A stretch of 52,842 nucleotides of DNA from Treponema bryantii (GTDB taxonomy: Bacteria > Spirochaetota > Spirochaetia > Treponematales > Treponemataceae). This document shows positions 44,772 through 52,698 of this stretch, piece by piece. Numbering within the stretch: the first letter of the stretch is position 1; each line of letters starts with the position of its first letter. The notes beneath the pieces were generated by a model. That model was not told the DNA's origin and ran no database searches. It saw only the letters and a program-made list of their open reading frames with translations. A program made the position numbers and the translations under genes. The stretch spans positions 1 to 52,842 of the forward strand of contig SUWN01000011.1 in NCBI GenBank assembly GCA_015061465.1. The letters are read 5' to 3'.

Positions 44772-45328
44772 AATATTCGATTGGAATTTTATTAATGTTT
44801 TTTTTATCAATAGTAAGTTGTAAACAAGATATTTCAATGTATTTAAAACCAAAAAAAACTTATTATGGAGAAGCGTTTGAAACGGTTGATAAATTGGAAA
44901 TAGAAAATCAATTTATTGAAGGTACATATTATGAGTTGTATTGGCGAGATGGTTTTCCTATTCGATATTTTGATTATGAGCAAAAGAATATGTTTTTATT
45001 ATTGAAGCAATATGGAATTAAAAACAAAACTTTGGAAATTGCTGATATTGAAATAGTTGTAAAAGAAATAGGTTTTGAACAAAGAATTAAAAATAACGCG
45101 AAAACTATGCAAGTTTCGGTAAAAGAAGACGTTATCTTAATAAATCTTTTTGAATGTATGGCAGATATATTAATAACACAAAAAGATTTATTGAAGTTTA
45201 AAAATGTTTCAAATGTAACGGTAAATATAAAAATAAGACAAAATCAAAATGAAAAAATATTAAGATTTGATTTTATTCCAATAATAAAAAAATCATCAAA
45301 AATATTAAATAATATGATGAGTATATAA
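44768..45328 (+). CDS. Lipoprotein, likely immunity partner of the broken toxin, 186 aa
   Basis: Signal peptide with lipobox (IGILLMFFLSIVSC, Cys about 18) and a mature part of about 168 residues with alternating short strands, no family recognised. The ATG at 44768 overlaps the toxin stop (ATGA), a typical toxin-immunity arrangement. A longer in-frame GTG start at 44603 lies inside the toxin remnant and is not credible. Membrane-anchored periplasmic immunity is inference. Confidence 0.65.
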   Translation: MKYSIGILLMFFLSIVSCKQDISMYLKPKKTYYGEAFETVDKLEIENQFIEGTYYELYWRDGFPIRYFDYEQKNMFLLLKQYGIKNKTLEIADIEIVVKEIGFEQRIKNNAKTMQVSVKEDVILINLFECMADILITQKDLLKFKNVSNVTVNIKIRQNQNEKILRFDFIPIIKKSSKILNNMMSI

Positions 45329-45394
45329 TATTTGCTTTTTTGTCCTATAAGAGTAAAATATTTTTGTGATATACCAATACAGAAGGGGTAGCGT

Positions 45395-45482
45395 AAAAGC
45401 CCACAGCTTTGCTGAGGACTGTGGAGCGAGGGGAAGTCGCAACGAACACGAATGTGTGAAGTTTCAAGTAAGCCACTTTTTA
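45395..45482. repeat. GC-richer inverted-repeat element at the right edge of the accessory segment
   Basis: About 80 bp clearly richer in G+C than its surroundings. CCACAG and CTGTGG form one stem around CTTTGCTGAGGA, and ACAC/TGTGT another. Its right end contains GTTTCAAGTAAGCCA (45461-45475), which also occurs at 40953-40967. It ends about 30 bp before the aldolase-like gene. Nature unknown. Confidence 0.4.
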
Positions 45483-45497
45483 GAAAAATCAAACTGT

Positions 45498-45505
45498 GCT
45501 ATAGT
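45498..45505 (+). promoter_or_regulatory. Extended -10 promoter of the aldolase-like gene
   Basis: The extended -10 TG-C-TATAGT lies 7 nt before ATG 45513 with no Shine-Dalgarno, indicating a leaderless transcript. Confidence 0.5.
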
Positions 45506-45512
45506 AATTTTT

Positions 45513-46547
45513 ATGAGTGAAATTTTACATTTTGAAAGCGATTATATGGAAGGGGCTCATCCTGCCATTTTAGAAAGATTACAACAAATCAATTTAGAAA
45601 AAAATACAGGCTACGGGCTTGATAAATATTGCAAATTGGCAGAAGAAAAAATAAAGGCTGCTTGTAATGCGCCAGATGCCATTGTTAAATTCCTTGTGGG
45701 AGGAACTCAAACTAATACAACAATTATTTCGGCAGTTTTGCGTTCGTGGCAAGGTGTGATTTCTGTAAAAACAGGACACATTGCTTTACACGAAGCGGGC
45801 GCAATTGAAGCGACAGGTCACAAAGTAATTACCTTGGACGAGCATGACGGAAAAATGTCTAGCGATGATTTGCACGATTATTTGCAAACTTTTTTTGATG
45901 ATGAAAATGCCTCTCACATGGTAGAACCTGGTCTTGTTTACATTTCTCATCCAACTGAATATGGCACTTTGTATTCCAAAACTGAATTAGAAAATCTTCA
46001 TGATGTTTGTAAAAAATTCAATATTCCATTAATGCTCGATGGTGCGCGTTTGGGATACGGACTTGCAGCAAAAAACACGGATGTAACTTTGCCTGTGATT
46101 GCGCAAAACTGTGATGTTTTCTACATCGGTGGAACAAAAGTTGGTGCGTTGTTTGGAGAAGCGGTTGTTGTTTCTAATCCAAATCTAGTTCCTCACTTTT
46201 TTACTGTAATTAAACAACACGGCGCTCTTTTGGCAAAAGGTTGGTTACTTGGTTTGCAATTTGATACTTTGTTTACTGACGATTTGTATTTTAAAATTGC
46301 TCAAAATGCTGTGGAAAATGCACTTTTCTTAAAAAATGAACTTGTAAAAAAAGGCTACAAACTTTATATAGATTCGTTTACAAATCAGCAGTTCTTTATT
46401 GTAGAAAATGAACGATTAAAAGAGTTGGAGAAAAAAATCGGGTATTCCTTCTGGGAAAAATATGATGAAAATCACACGATAATTCGTTTGGCAACAAGTT
46501 GGGCTACAACAAAAGAATCTGTTTGTAAATTAATTGAATTGATGTAA
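45513..46547 (+). CDS. Low-specificity L-threonine aldolase-like PLP enzyme
   Basis: 344 aa in the beta-eliminating lyase/threonine aldolase fold. FLVGGTQTNTTIISAVLRSW, the His-rich GHIALHEAGAIEATGHKV, MLDGARLGYGL and the PLP-binding Lys in VFYIGGTKVGALFGEAV are visible. It should cleave threonine (or related beta-hydroxy amino acids) to glycine and acetaldehyde. The longest frame begins at 45366, but its first 49 codons read through the GC-richer repeat, so ATG 45513 is taken as the start. The radical SAM gene follows 15 bp later. Confidence 0.92.
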   Translation: MSEILHFESDYMEGAHPAILERLQQINLEKNTGYGLDKYCKLAEEKIKAACNAPDAIVKFLVGGTQTNTTIISAVLRSWQGVISVKTGHIALHEAGAIEATGHKVITLDEHDGKMSSDDLHDYLQTFFDDENASHMVEPGLVYISHPTEYGTLYSKTELENLHDVCKKFNIPLMLDGARLGYGLAAKNTDVTLPVIAQNCDVFYIGGTKVGALFGEAVVVSNPNLVPHFFTVIKQHGALLAKGWLLGLQFDTLFTDDLYFKIAQNAVENALFLKNELVKKGYKLYIDSFTNQQFFIVENERLKELEKKIGYSFWEKYDENHTIIRLATSWATTKESVCKLIELM

Positions 46548-46562
46548 AAAGGTGCAATTTTT

Positions 46563-48284
46563 ATGGCAAAAATCTTACTTGTGGCAGTAAATGCAGCGTA
46601 TAATCATACAAATCTTGCTGTTCGTTCTATTTGTGAATACGTAAAGCAAAACAATTCTTCTGTAAATATCGATTTTGTGGAATTTACAATCAATCAAAAA
46701 GTTTCTGATATTTTGCGTGGAATCTACGAATCTAAAGCGGATTTAGTTCTTTTTTGTACTTACATTTGGAATTCAGAAATTATTCAAAAAATTCTTCCGG
46801 AAGTAAAAAAGATTTTATCAGATTGTATGATTGGTGCTGGCGGACCAGAGTTTGGATTTTATGCCGAAGGTTATTTGTCGCAAATTCAAGGCTTGGATTT
46901 TGTAATAAAAGGTGAAGGGGAGCAAACTGTTTTAGAAATTGCCCAAAATTTTACTGAAAATAAATCTGATTTTTTACAAAATATTCGAGGCATTTATTTA
47001 AAAAAAGGTGAACAAATCATTTTTAATGGCGAGCGGGATTTGATTTGTGATTTATCAACTTTGCCTTTTGCTTATCCTCAAATCGATTTTCCAGATAATT
47101 TGATTTATTATTACGAAAGTTCCCGAGGTTGTCCTTATTCGTGTAGTTATTGTATGTCGTCTCTTGATAAGCGAGTTCGATTCATGCCGTTGGACCGTGT
47201 TTTTACAGATATTCAACGATTTTTAGACGCAAACGTTCGGCTTGTAAAATTTGTAGATAGAACTTATAACTTGAATCCAGAACGATACATCGCTATTTGG
47301 AAATACATCGTGGATCATCACAACAAAAAAACGATGTTTCATTTTGAAATTGAAGCAGAATTTTTGAGTGAAGAAGCGCTAGAATTTTTACAGACAGTTC
47401 CTGCAAATGTTATGCAATTTGAAATCGGCGTGCAATCTGCAAATAAAAAAACGTTGCAATCTATTTGTCGTTCAACAGGAATAGAAAAAATTGCGCAAAA
47501 TGTAAAACGAATTCCACCAACAATTCACAAACATTTAGATTTGATTGCAGGACTTCCTCACGAAGATTTAGATTCATTTGGAAAATCATTTGATTTTGTG
47601 ATGAGTTTAAAACCCGATGCAATGCAACTTGGATTTTTAAAAGTTCTGCACGGAACTCAAATGGAAACTTTTGCAAAAGAAAACGGTTGGCAATGGATGA
47701 AAAATCCAGTGTACGAAACTCTTTCAACGCCATATTTGAGTTACGCCGATATGATTTTCTTAAAAGACGTGGAAGTTGTAACGGATGCTTTTTGGAATAG
47801 TGGTGAATTCTGTAAAACAATGACTTATATAGAAGAAAAAATCGGTTTTTGGAATTTCTTTTGCAAAATTGTAGACGAAGCTAGAAAAGAAGATGTTTTT
47901 TCTGCCCCAAGACGAACTTTATTCTGGTTTGAATTTTTGGCCAAACGAACAAAACTTTTTGATTCTCAAGACAAAACTTTAAAAGAACTGCTTCGTTTTG
48001 ATTACATAAGTTCTGGAAAAAAGGGTGGATTTCCGGCGTGGTACGAACATCGCTACGATAAAGAAAATCATCGCTTGGCATTAGAACAAAATGGTGGTGT
48101 AATCAACGCTCGTCTTGATTTTGCTTATTCCGATTACGAAGAATTTTCTATAAATCCAGTTGCGACAACCACGGAAGAACAAAATATTCCGTGCAAAATC
48201 CTTTTTATGTATCCACGTCGAGAGAAAGACACAAAGGATTTAAAAACTGAATTAATACAAAAAACAAAATGGATAGTATTGTAA
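46563..48284 (+). CDS. B12-binding radical SAM protein
   Basis: 573 aa. Cobalamin-binding domain (about 1-135, ILLVAVNAAYNHTNLAVRSI, then IGAGGPEFGF and IKGEGEQTVLEIA), radical SAM core with the cluster motif RGCPYSCSYCMSS (CxxxCxxC, about 190), and a C-terminal DUF4080-like region (about 400-573). Such proteins are methylases or maturases of unknown substrate, with the classical DxHxGG cobalamin motif absent here. AAAAAGG lies just before the ATG. The ilv leader promoter overlaps its last codons. Confidence 0.88.
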   Translation: MAKILLVAVNAAYNHTNLAVRSICEYVKQNNSSVNIDFVEFTINQKVSDILRGIYESKADLVLFCTYIWNSEIIQKILPEVKKILSDCMIGAGGPEFGFYAEGYLSQIQGLDFVIKGEGEQTVLEIAQNFTENKSDFLQNIRGIYLKKGEQIIFNGERDLICDLSTLPFAYPQIDFPDNLIYYYESSRGCPYSCSYCMSSLDKRVRFMPLDRVFTDIQRFLDANVRLVKFVDRTYNLNPERYIAIWKYIVDHHNKKTMFHFEIEAEFLSEEALEFLQTVPANVMQFEIGVQSANKKTLQSICRSTGIEKIAQNVKRIPPTIHKHLDLIAGLPHEDLDSFGKSFDFVMSLKPDAMQLGFLKVLHGTQMETFAKENGWQWMKNPVYETLSTPYLSYADMIFLKDVEVVTDAFWNSGEFCKTMTYIEEKIGFWNFFCKIVDEARKEDVFSAPRRTLFWFEFLAKRTKLFDSQDKTLKELLRFDYISSGKKGGFPAWYEHRYDKENHRLALEQNGGVINARLDFAYSDYEEFSINPVATTTEEQNIPCKILFMYPRREKDTKDLKTELIQKTKWIVL

Positions 48285-48307
48285 GAAAAACGAAAATCTG
48301 TTATTCT
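48279..48307 (+). promoter_or_regulatory. Promoter of the ilvB leader
   Basis: TTGTAA (48279-48284), 17-nt spacer, TATTCT (48302-48307), then 7 nt to the leader-peptide ATG. The -35 coincides with the stop codon of the radical SAM gene. Confidence 0.6.
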
Positions 48308-48314
48308 TATTTAT

Positions 48315-48374
48315 ATGAAAAACATTACTTTAGTCAAAGTTCTAGCAGTTCTCGTCGTTTCGATTTTTGAATAA
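48315..48374 (+). CDS. Branched-chain amino acid leader peptide of ilvB
   Basis: A 19-residue peptide, MKNITLVKVLAVLVVSIFE, with 10 Ile, Leu or Val residues, five of them clustered near the end. Several of these codons (GTC, CTA, CTC) are of a type used rarely in this AT-rich window. It sits directly before the antiterminator/terminator hairpins and ilvB, so it is the translated sensor of charged Val/Leu/Ile tRNA. It has no Shine-Dalgarno and lies 7 nt after a -10 element. Too short for usual gene callers. Confidence 0.85.
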   Translation: MKNITLVKVLAVLVVSIFE

Positions 48375-48452
48375 TCGGTAGGGATTGTTATGTTGCTATG
48401 ATTAAAGGATTGCATAGATAAAGAACCCTCCGAGTTGGAGGGCTTTTTTTTT
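48375..48452 (+). terminator. ilvB transcription attenuator (antiterminator and terminator hairpins)
   Basis: Terminator: CCCTCC (48426-48431), loop GAGTT, GGAGGG (48437-48442), then nine T. Antiterminator: TCGG-T-AGGG (48375-48383) pairs with CCCTCCGA (48426-48433) with one bulged T, so the two structures exclude each other. A ribosome finishing the leader peptide would cover the first antiterminator strand and favour termination; stalling at the Val/Leu codons leaves it free. A further stem, CGATT (48361-48365) with AATCG (48373-48377), could hold that strand when no ribosome is present. Confidence 0.85.
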
Positions 48453-48493
48453 ATGTGAATTGTGTTTTTTAGAGTTTTTAGCGAGGTTTATTT

Positions 48494-50236
48494 ATGAAAA
48501 AAACAGGTGCGGAAATCATTGTAAAATTATTAGAGATGTATGGAATCAAAACAGTTGCTGGAATTCCAGGTGGTTCAATTCTTCCTCTTTACGACGAATT
48601 AAATAAAAGTTCAATTCGTCACATTTTAGTCCGCCATGAACAAGCTGCCGGTTTTATTGCTCAAGGTATGGCTCGTTCATCTGGAAAACCAGCTGTTTGT
48701 TTAGCTACTAGTGGACCTGGTGCAATGAATCTTCTTACAGCGATTGCTGATGCTCGTTCGGATTCAATTCCTATTATCGCAATCACTGGGCAAGTAAACA
48801 CAACTTTAATTGGAACTGACGCGTTTCAAGAAGCAGATACATTTGGACTTTCTTTCCCAATCACAAAACATTCGATGATGGTAAAATCCCCAGAAGAATT
48901 ATTGACTGCAATTCCTTACGCGTTCAAAGTTGCTTTAAGTGACAGACCGGGCCCAGTTTTGATAGATGTTCCTCGCGATGTTCAATTAAAAACTTGTGAA
49001 TTTGACCAATGGCCAGATATTGAAAACGTAGAAATTCAAGAAAGTCGTTTTCATACACCAATAAATGAATATTCAGAAAAAATGGATAAAATTACAGATT
49101 TGTTAGAAAAATCAACAAAGCCTGTTTTATTCTGTGGAGGCGGATGTAATTCTCCAGTTGCTTCTACAGAAATTCAGAAATTCCTTGATAATTACAAATT
49201 GCCAGTTGTAACAAGTTTGATGGGCTTGGGTGCAATTCCAAAACAAAGTGAAATGTTCATTGGAATGGTTGGAATGCACGGAAGTTATGCAGCAAATGTT
49301 GCAATGCACGATAGCGATTTAGTTATTGCGGCAGGAGTTCGCTTTGATGATAGAGCGACAGGAATTGTAAATAAATTCTGCCCAAATGCAAAAATTATTC
49401 ATATAGATATTGATGCTGCTGAAATTGATAAAATTTTAGATTCAGCAGTTTCGGTTGTTGCTGATGTAGAATCAATTTTCCCAATTATGGTTGAACTTTC
49501 GGCAGAAAAACAAAAAAAATCTGGGCTCAAATCATCAGAACACGAAAGTCGCTTAAAATGGCTTAAACAAATTCAAGAATTAAAAGCAAAAAATGATAGT
49601 TTGGAATGTGGTCGTGTAAAAAACACAGAATTTATCAATCCTCGTGAATTTATAAATTCAATTCCTGAATTGGCACAAAAAGCGGGAACAAATCCTGATG
49701 ATATAATTGTAACAACAGACGTTGGCCAACATCAAATGTGGGCAGCTCAATATTATCCTGTAAAAAATCCTCGTTCGTTCCTTACATCAGGTTCACTTGG
49801 AACAATGGGATTTGGACTTCCTGCAGCAATTGGTGCGAGTTTGCAAAATCCAGAAAAACGCGTTGTTTGTTTTAGTGGCGACGGTTCAATTATGATGAAC
49901 GTTCAAGAAATGGCAACTTTGGCAGAATTAAATCTTCCTGTAACAATCATTGTTTTCCAAAATGGAACACTCGGCATGGTTTACCAACAGCAAAAATATT
50001 TATTCAACAAAAACTACAGCGCGTCAATCTTTGGTAAAGTTCCAGATTTGTTGAATATTGCAACGGGTTTTGGAATAGAAGCAATCGACGCTGATAAAGA
50101 CAAAGATTGGTACAAAAAAGCATTCGATTCCAAACGTAACACACCATGTTTTGTAAAAGTAAACGTTTGTAACGAAGAAGACGTTTTGCCATTCGTCCCA
50201 GGCGGAAAAGCAAATATAGATTCAATTCGCGATTAA
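48494..50236 (+). CDS. ilvB: Acetolactate synthase large subunit
   Basis: TPP/FAD enzyme of 580 aa, first common step of valine, leucine and isoleucine synthesis. Key motifs are GIPGGSILPLYDEL, the catalytic Glu in VRHEQAAGF, SGPGAMNLLTAIADA, AFQEADTFGLSFPITKHS and the TPP-Mg motif SGDGSIMMNVQEMATLAELNLP. GAGG lies before ATG 48494. The regulatory subunit gene (ilvN) does not follow; an aldehyde dehydrogenase does. Expression should be set by the attenuator upstream. Confidence 0.95.
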   Translation: MKKTGAEIIVKLLEMYGIKTVAGIPGGSILPLYDELNKSSIRHILVRHEQAAGFIAQGMARSSGKPAVCLATSGPGAMNLLTAIADARSDSIPIIAITGQVNTTLIGTDAFQEADTFGLSFPITKHSMMVKSPEELLTAIPYAFKVALSDRPGPVLIDVPRDVQLKTCEFDQWPDIENVEIQESRFHTPINEYSEKMDKITDLLEKSTKPVLFCGGGCNSPVASTEIQKFLDNYKLPVVTSLMGLGAIPKQSEMFIGMVGMHGSYAANVAMHDSDLVIAAGVRFDDRATGIVNKFCPNAKIIHIDIDAAEIDKILDSAVSVVADVESIFPIMVELSAEKQKKSGLKSSEHESRLKWLKQIQELKAKNDSLECGRVKNTEFINPREFINSIPELAQKAGTNPDDIIVTTDVGQHQMWAAQYYPVKNPRSFLTSGSLGTMGFGLPAAIGASLQNPEKRVVCFSGDGSIMMNVQEMATLAELNLPVTIIVFQNGTLGMVYQQQKYLFNKNYSASIFGKVPDLLNIATGFGIEAIDADKDKDWYKKAFDSKRNTPCFVKVNVCNEEDVLPFVPGGKANIDSIRD

Positions 50237-50276
50237 TTTTTTTATAAAAGGAACAAAATTTAGTTATCTTTTATAA

Positions 50277-51671
50277 ATGGAGAGAAAAATTATGACAGAA
50301 CAAGAAATCCAACGAATCATTACAAAACAAAGAAAGTTTTTTGAAAGTGGAAAAACTTTGCCAGTTGCTTTTAGAAAAGAAAATCTTAAAAAATTGTACG
50401 CTGTAATCAAACAAAACGAAAGTGAAATTATGGCGGCTGTAAAAAAAGATTTGGGAAAAAGTGCAATGGAAAGTTTTATGTGTGAAGTTGGACTTGTTCT
50501 TGAAGAAATTTCTTTTATGCTAAAACACGTTTCTAAATATGCAAAAAAACAGGTTGTAAAAACTCCACTTGCTCAGTTTGCTTCTAAAAGTTATAAAAAT
50601 CCGTCGCCTCGTGGTGTTGTTTTGATTATGAGCCCATGGAATTATCCATTTATGCTTACACTTTCTCCACTTGTAGATGCAATTGCGGCAGGAAACACAG
50701 TCATTATAAAACCAAGTGCATATTCAGCAAATACAAGCAAATTAATAGAAGAAATCTTTACAAAAAACTTTGCGCCTGAATATATTTCGGTAGTTTCGGG
50801 TGGACGAGCAGAAAATGAATGTCTTTTGAACCAAAAATTTGATTATATTTTCTTTACAGGAAGTAAAGTTGTTGGAAAAACTGTTATGCAAAAAGCAGCT
50901 CAACATTTGACCCCTGTAACACTAGAACTTGGCGGAAAAAGTCCATGTGTTGTAGAAAAATCTGCAAATTTAAAACTTGCGGCAAAAAGAATTGTCTTTG
51001 GAAAATTTTTGAATTGCGGACAAACTTGCGTTGCTCCAGATTTTATTTATTGCGATAAATCAATCAAAGATGAACTTATAAAAAATATTTTGGAAGAAAT
51101 AAAAAAACAGTATGGTGAAAATCCCCTTGAAAATCAAAACTTTGGAAAAATCATTAATCAAAAACACTTTGAACGATTGCTTGGTTTAATTAAAAAAGAA
51201 AAAGTTGTTTTTGGTGGAAAATCTGATTCACAGGCGCAAAGAATTGAACCTACTGTTATGGATAACGTTTTGTTTTCTGACCCGGTTATGCAAGAAGAAA
51301 TCTTTGGACCGATTATGCCAATTTTGACTTTTGAAAATATTGAAGAATGTATTGAAAAAGTTCAGCAAATGGAACATCCTTTGGCATTTTACATTTTTAC
51401 AAGCAACAAAAAAATTGCAGATCGCGTAATTTCGTTGATTGGATTTGGTGGAGGTTGCATAAACGATACAATTATTCATCTTGCAACAACTCAAATGGGA
51501 TTTGGCGGATTTGGTGAAAGTGGCATGGGAAGTTATCACGGAAAAGTTGGATTTGACACATTTAGCCATTACAAAAGCATTGTAGATAAAAAAACATGGA
51601 TGGATTTACCAATGCGTTACCAACCATATAAAAAGATTTACGACAAAATGATTAGAATATTTTTAAAATAA
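50277..51671 (+). CDS. NAD(P)-dependent aldehyde dehydrogenase, class 3-like
   Basis: 464 aa. Cofactor and substrate motifs are MSPWNYPFMLTLSPLVDAIAAGN, FTGSKVVGK, the general base Glu in TLELGGKSP (E217), and the catalytic Cys in NCGQTCVAPD (C251). The short length and the C terminus (SHYKSIVDKKTWMDLPMRYQPY) fit the fatty/aromatic aldehyde type (YwdH/CalB-like). Two starts are possible: ATG 50277 with TATCTT 6 nt upstream, or ATG 50292 with GGAGAG upstream; the choice is open. 40 bp follow ilvB, so readthrough from it is also likely. Confidence 0.93.
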   Translation: MERKIMTEQEIQRIITKQRKFFESGKTLPVAFRKENLKKLYAVIKQNESEIMAAVKKDLGKSAMESFMCEVGLVLEEISFMLKHVSKYAKKQVVKTPLAQFASKSYKNPSPRGVVLIMSPWNYPFMLTLSPLVDAIAAGNTVIIKPSAYSANTSKLIEEIFTKNFAPEYISVVSGGRAENECLLNQKFDYIFFTGSKVVGKTVMQKAAQHLTPVTLELGGKSPCVVEKSANLKLAAKRIVFGKFLNCGQTCVAPDFIYCDKSIKDELIKNILEEIKKQYGENPLENQNFGKIINQKHFERLLGLIKKEKVVFGGKSDSQAQRIEPTVMDNVLFSDPVMQEEIFGPIMPILTFENIEECIEKVQQMEHPLAFYIFTSNKKIADRVISLIGFGGGCINDTIIHLATTQMGFGGFGESGMGSYHGKVGFDTFSHYKSIVDKKTWMDLPMRYQPYKKIYDKMIRIFLK

Positions 51672-51692
51672 ACACGGGAGACTTTTCTAAAA

Positions 51693-52484
51693 ATGACAAA
51701 AGTTTTTACTGTACAAGACAGACAAATTGCTTTTGATTTTGTTTTATCGATTGCAAAAGAATGTAGTAAAGTAGTTTCGCTGGTTCAAGTTGGTTCTGGA
51801 GCAATTGGTTATCACGATGAACGTTCTGATTTAGATTTTGTAATTGCTCTTGATTCTAACGATTCTATGCTTGAAGTAATGGATTTTGTTCATCAAAAAA
51901 TTTCTGAAAAATATGAAATAGTTTTCTTTTCTCAGCAGGAAGCTCGTCATCTTCAATGTTATGTTTTGAACAATCTTTTAGAAATTGATATTGGTTTTGG
52001 ATGTTATGAACAAGCTGCAGCTTGGAAACCAGCGTTCAAAGTGATTTTTGATAATTCGGGTGTTGTAGAAGAAAAAATGATTCAGTCCAGACAATGGATG
52101 GATAACAGTATTTACGGCGACAAACAAAAAAAGGATATAGCTTTTGCTTGCGAACAATCTTGGATGAGATTGATGCACGCCGCTGTTGCAATTAAGCGTG
52201 GAAAAATTTTTAGGGCAATTGGCGAACTTGATTTTGTAAGAAATATGTATATTGATTTATTGGGCGATCGATATAGATTAGAAAGCAAAATGAATCGTGA
52301 AGTAGACAGATTACCACAAGAAGAAAAAGACGCAATTAAAAGCACATTTGTCACAAGTGAAAATCCCAAAGATTTGTGGAAAAATCTATTAAATTTAACA
52401 GATTTAATTTACAAAGAATTAGAAGGTCAAAAAATCCCCGTAACAAAAGAAATGCTTTTGGAATATTACAAAGACTTGCGATAA
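51693..52484 (+). CDS. Nucleotidyltransferase-domain protein, 263 aa
   Basis: The catalytic motif of the polymerase-beta superfamily is visible: GSGAIGYHDERSDLDF (G-S then D-x-D, about 36-51), with a third acidic site in NLLEIDIGFG (about 95). The C-terminal half is helical, like substrate domains of aminoglycoside nucleotidyltransferases (MRLMHAAVAIKRGK, GELDFVRNMYIDLLGDRY). An AadA/ANT-like or minimal nucleotidyltransferase function is possible; substrate cannot be told. A GGGAG lies 14 nt before the ATG. Confidence 0.8.
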   Translation: MTKVFTVQDRQIAFDFVLSIAKECSKVVSLVQVGSGAIGYHDERSDLDFVIALDSNDSMLEVMDFVHQKISEKYEIVFFSQQEARHLQCYVLNNLLEIDIGFGCYEQAAAWKPAFKVIFDNSGVVEEKMIQSRQWMDNSIYGDKQKKDIAFACEQSWMRLMHAAVAIKRGKIFRAIGELDFVRNMYIDLLGDRYRLESKMNREVDRLPQEEKDAIKSTFVTSENPKDLWKNLLNLTDLIYKELEGQKIPVTKEMLLEYYKDLR

Positions 52485-52551
52485 AAAATTCCACACGGAT
52501 TTGTGAGCAACTAACGTTGCCCACATGAATATAATGGAGTGTGAATTTTTT
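52485..52551 (+). terminator. Nested hairpin terminator
   Basis: Outer stem AAAATTC-C-ACAC (52485-52496) with GTGTGAATTTT (52539-52549), an inner TGTG/GCAAC-TAAC-GTTGC/CACA hairpin (52502-52525), and a T-run. It follows the nucleotidyltransferase stop. Confidence 0.6.
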
Positions 52552-52698
52552 TAATAAGGTTGGCAAAAAAATTGTTTTTTTATTATAACATGTATCTTTC
52601 TAAAAAATAAAAGTCATTTGTATAAATAATTTAAGTTCTTTTATGTAGTATTCTAGTATATTATTAAAATATCAGATTTATTTAAAAGAGGATATTTT
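52552..52698. other. Intergenic region before the lipoprotein gene
   Basis: AT-rich, no gene seen. It should carry the promoter of the lipoprotein gene; a TAGTATATTATTAAAAT stretch near 52656 is a possible core but no clear pair of hexamers is identified. Confidence 0.4.

Noticed and set aside
45366..45512. N-terminal extension of the aldolase-like protein
   Set aside because: The first 49 codons translate the GC-richer inverted-repeat element and the alignable enzyme starts at ATG 45513, which has a promoter at the usual spacing.
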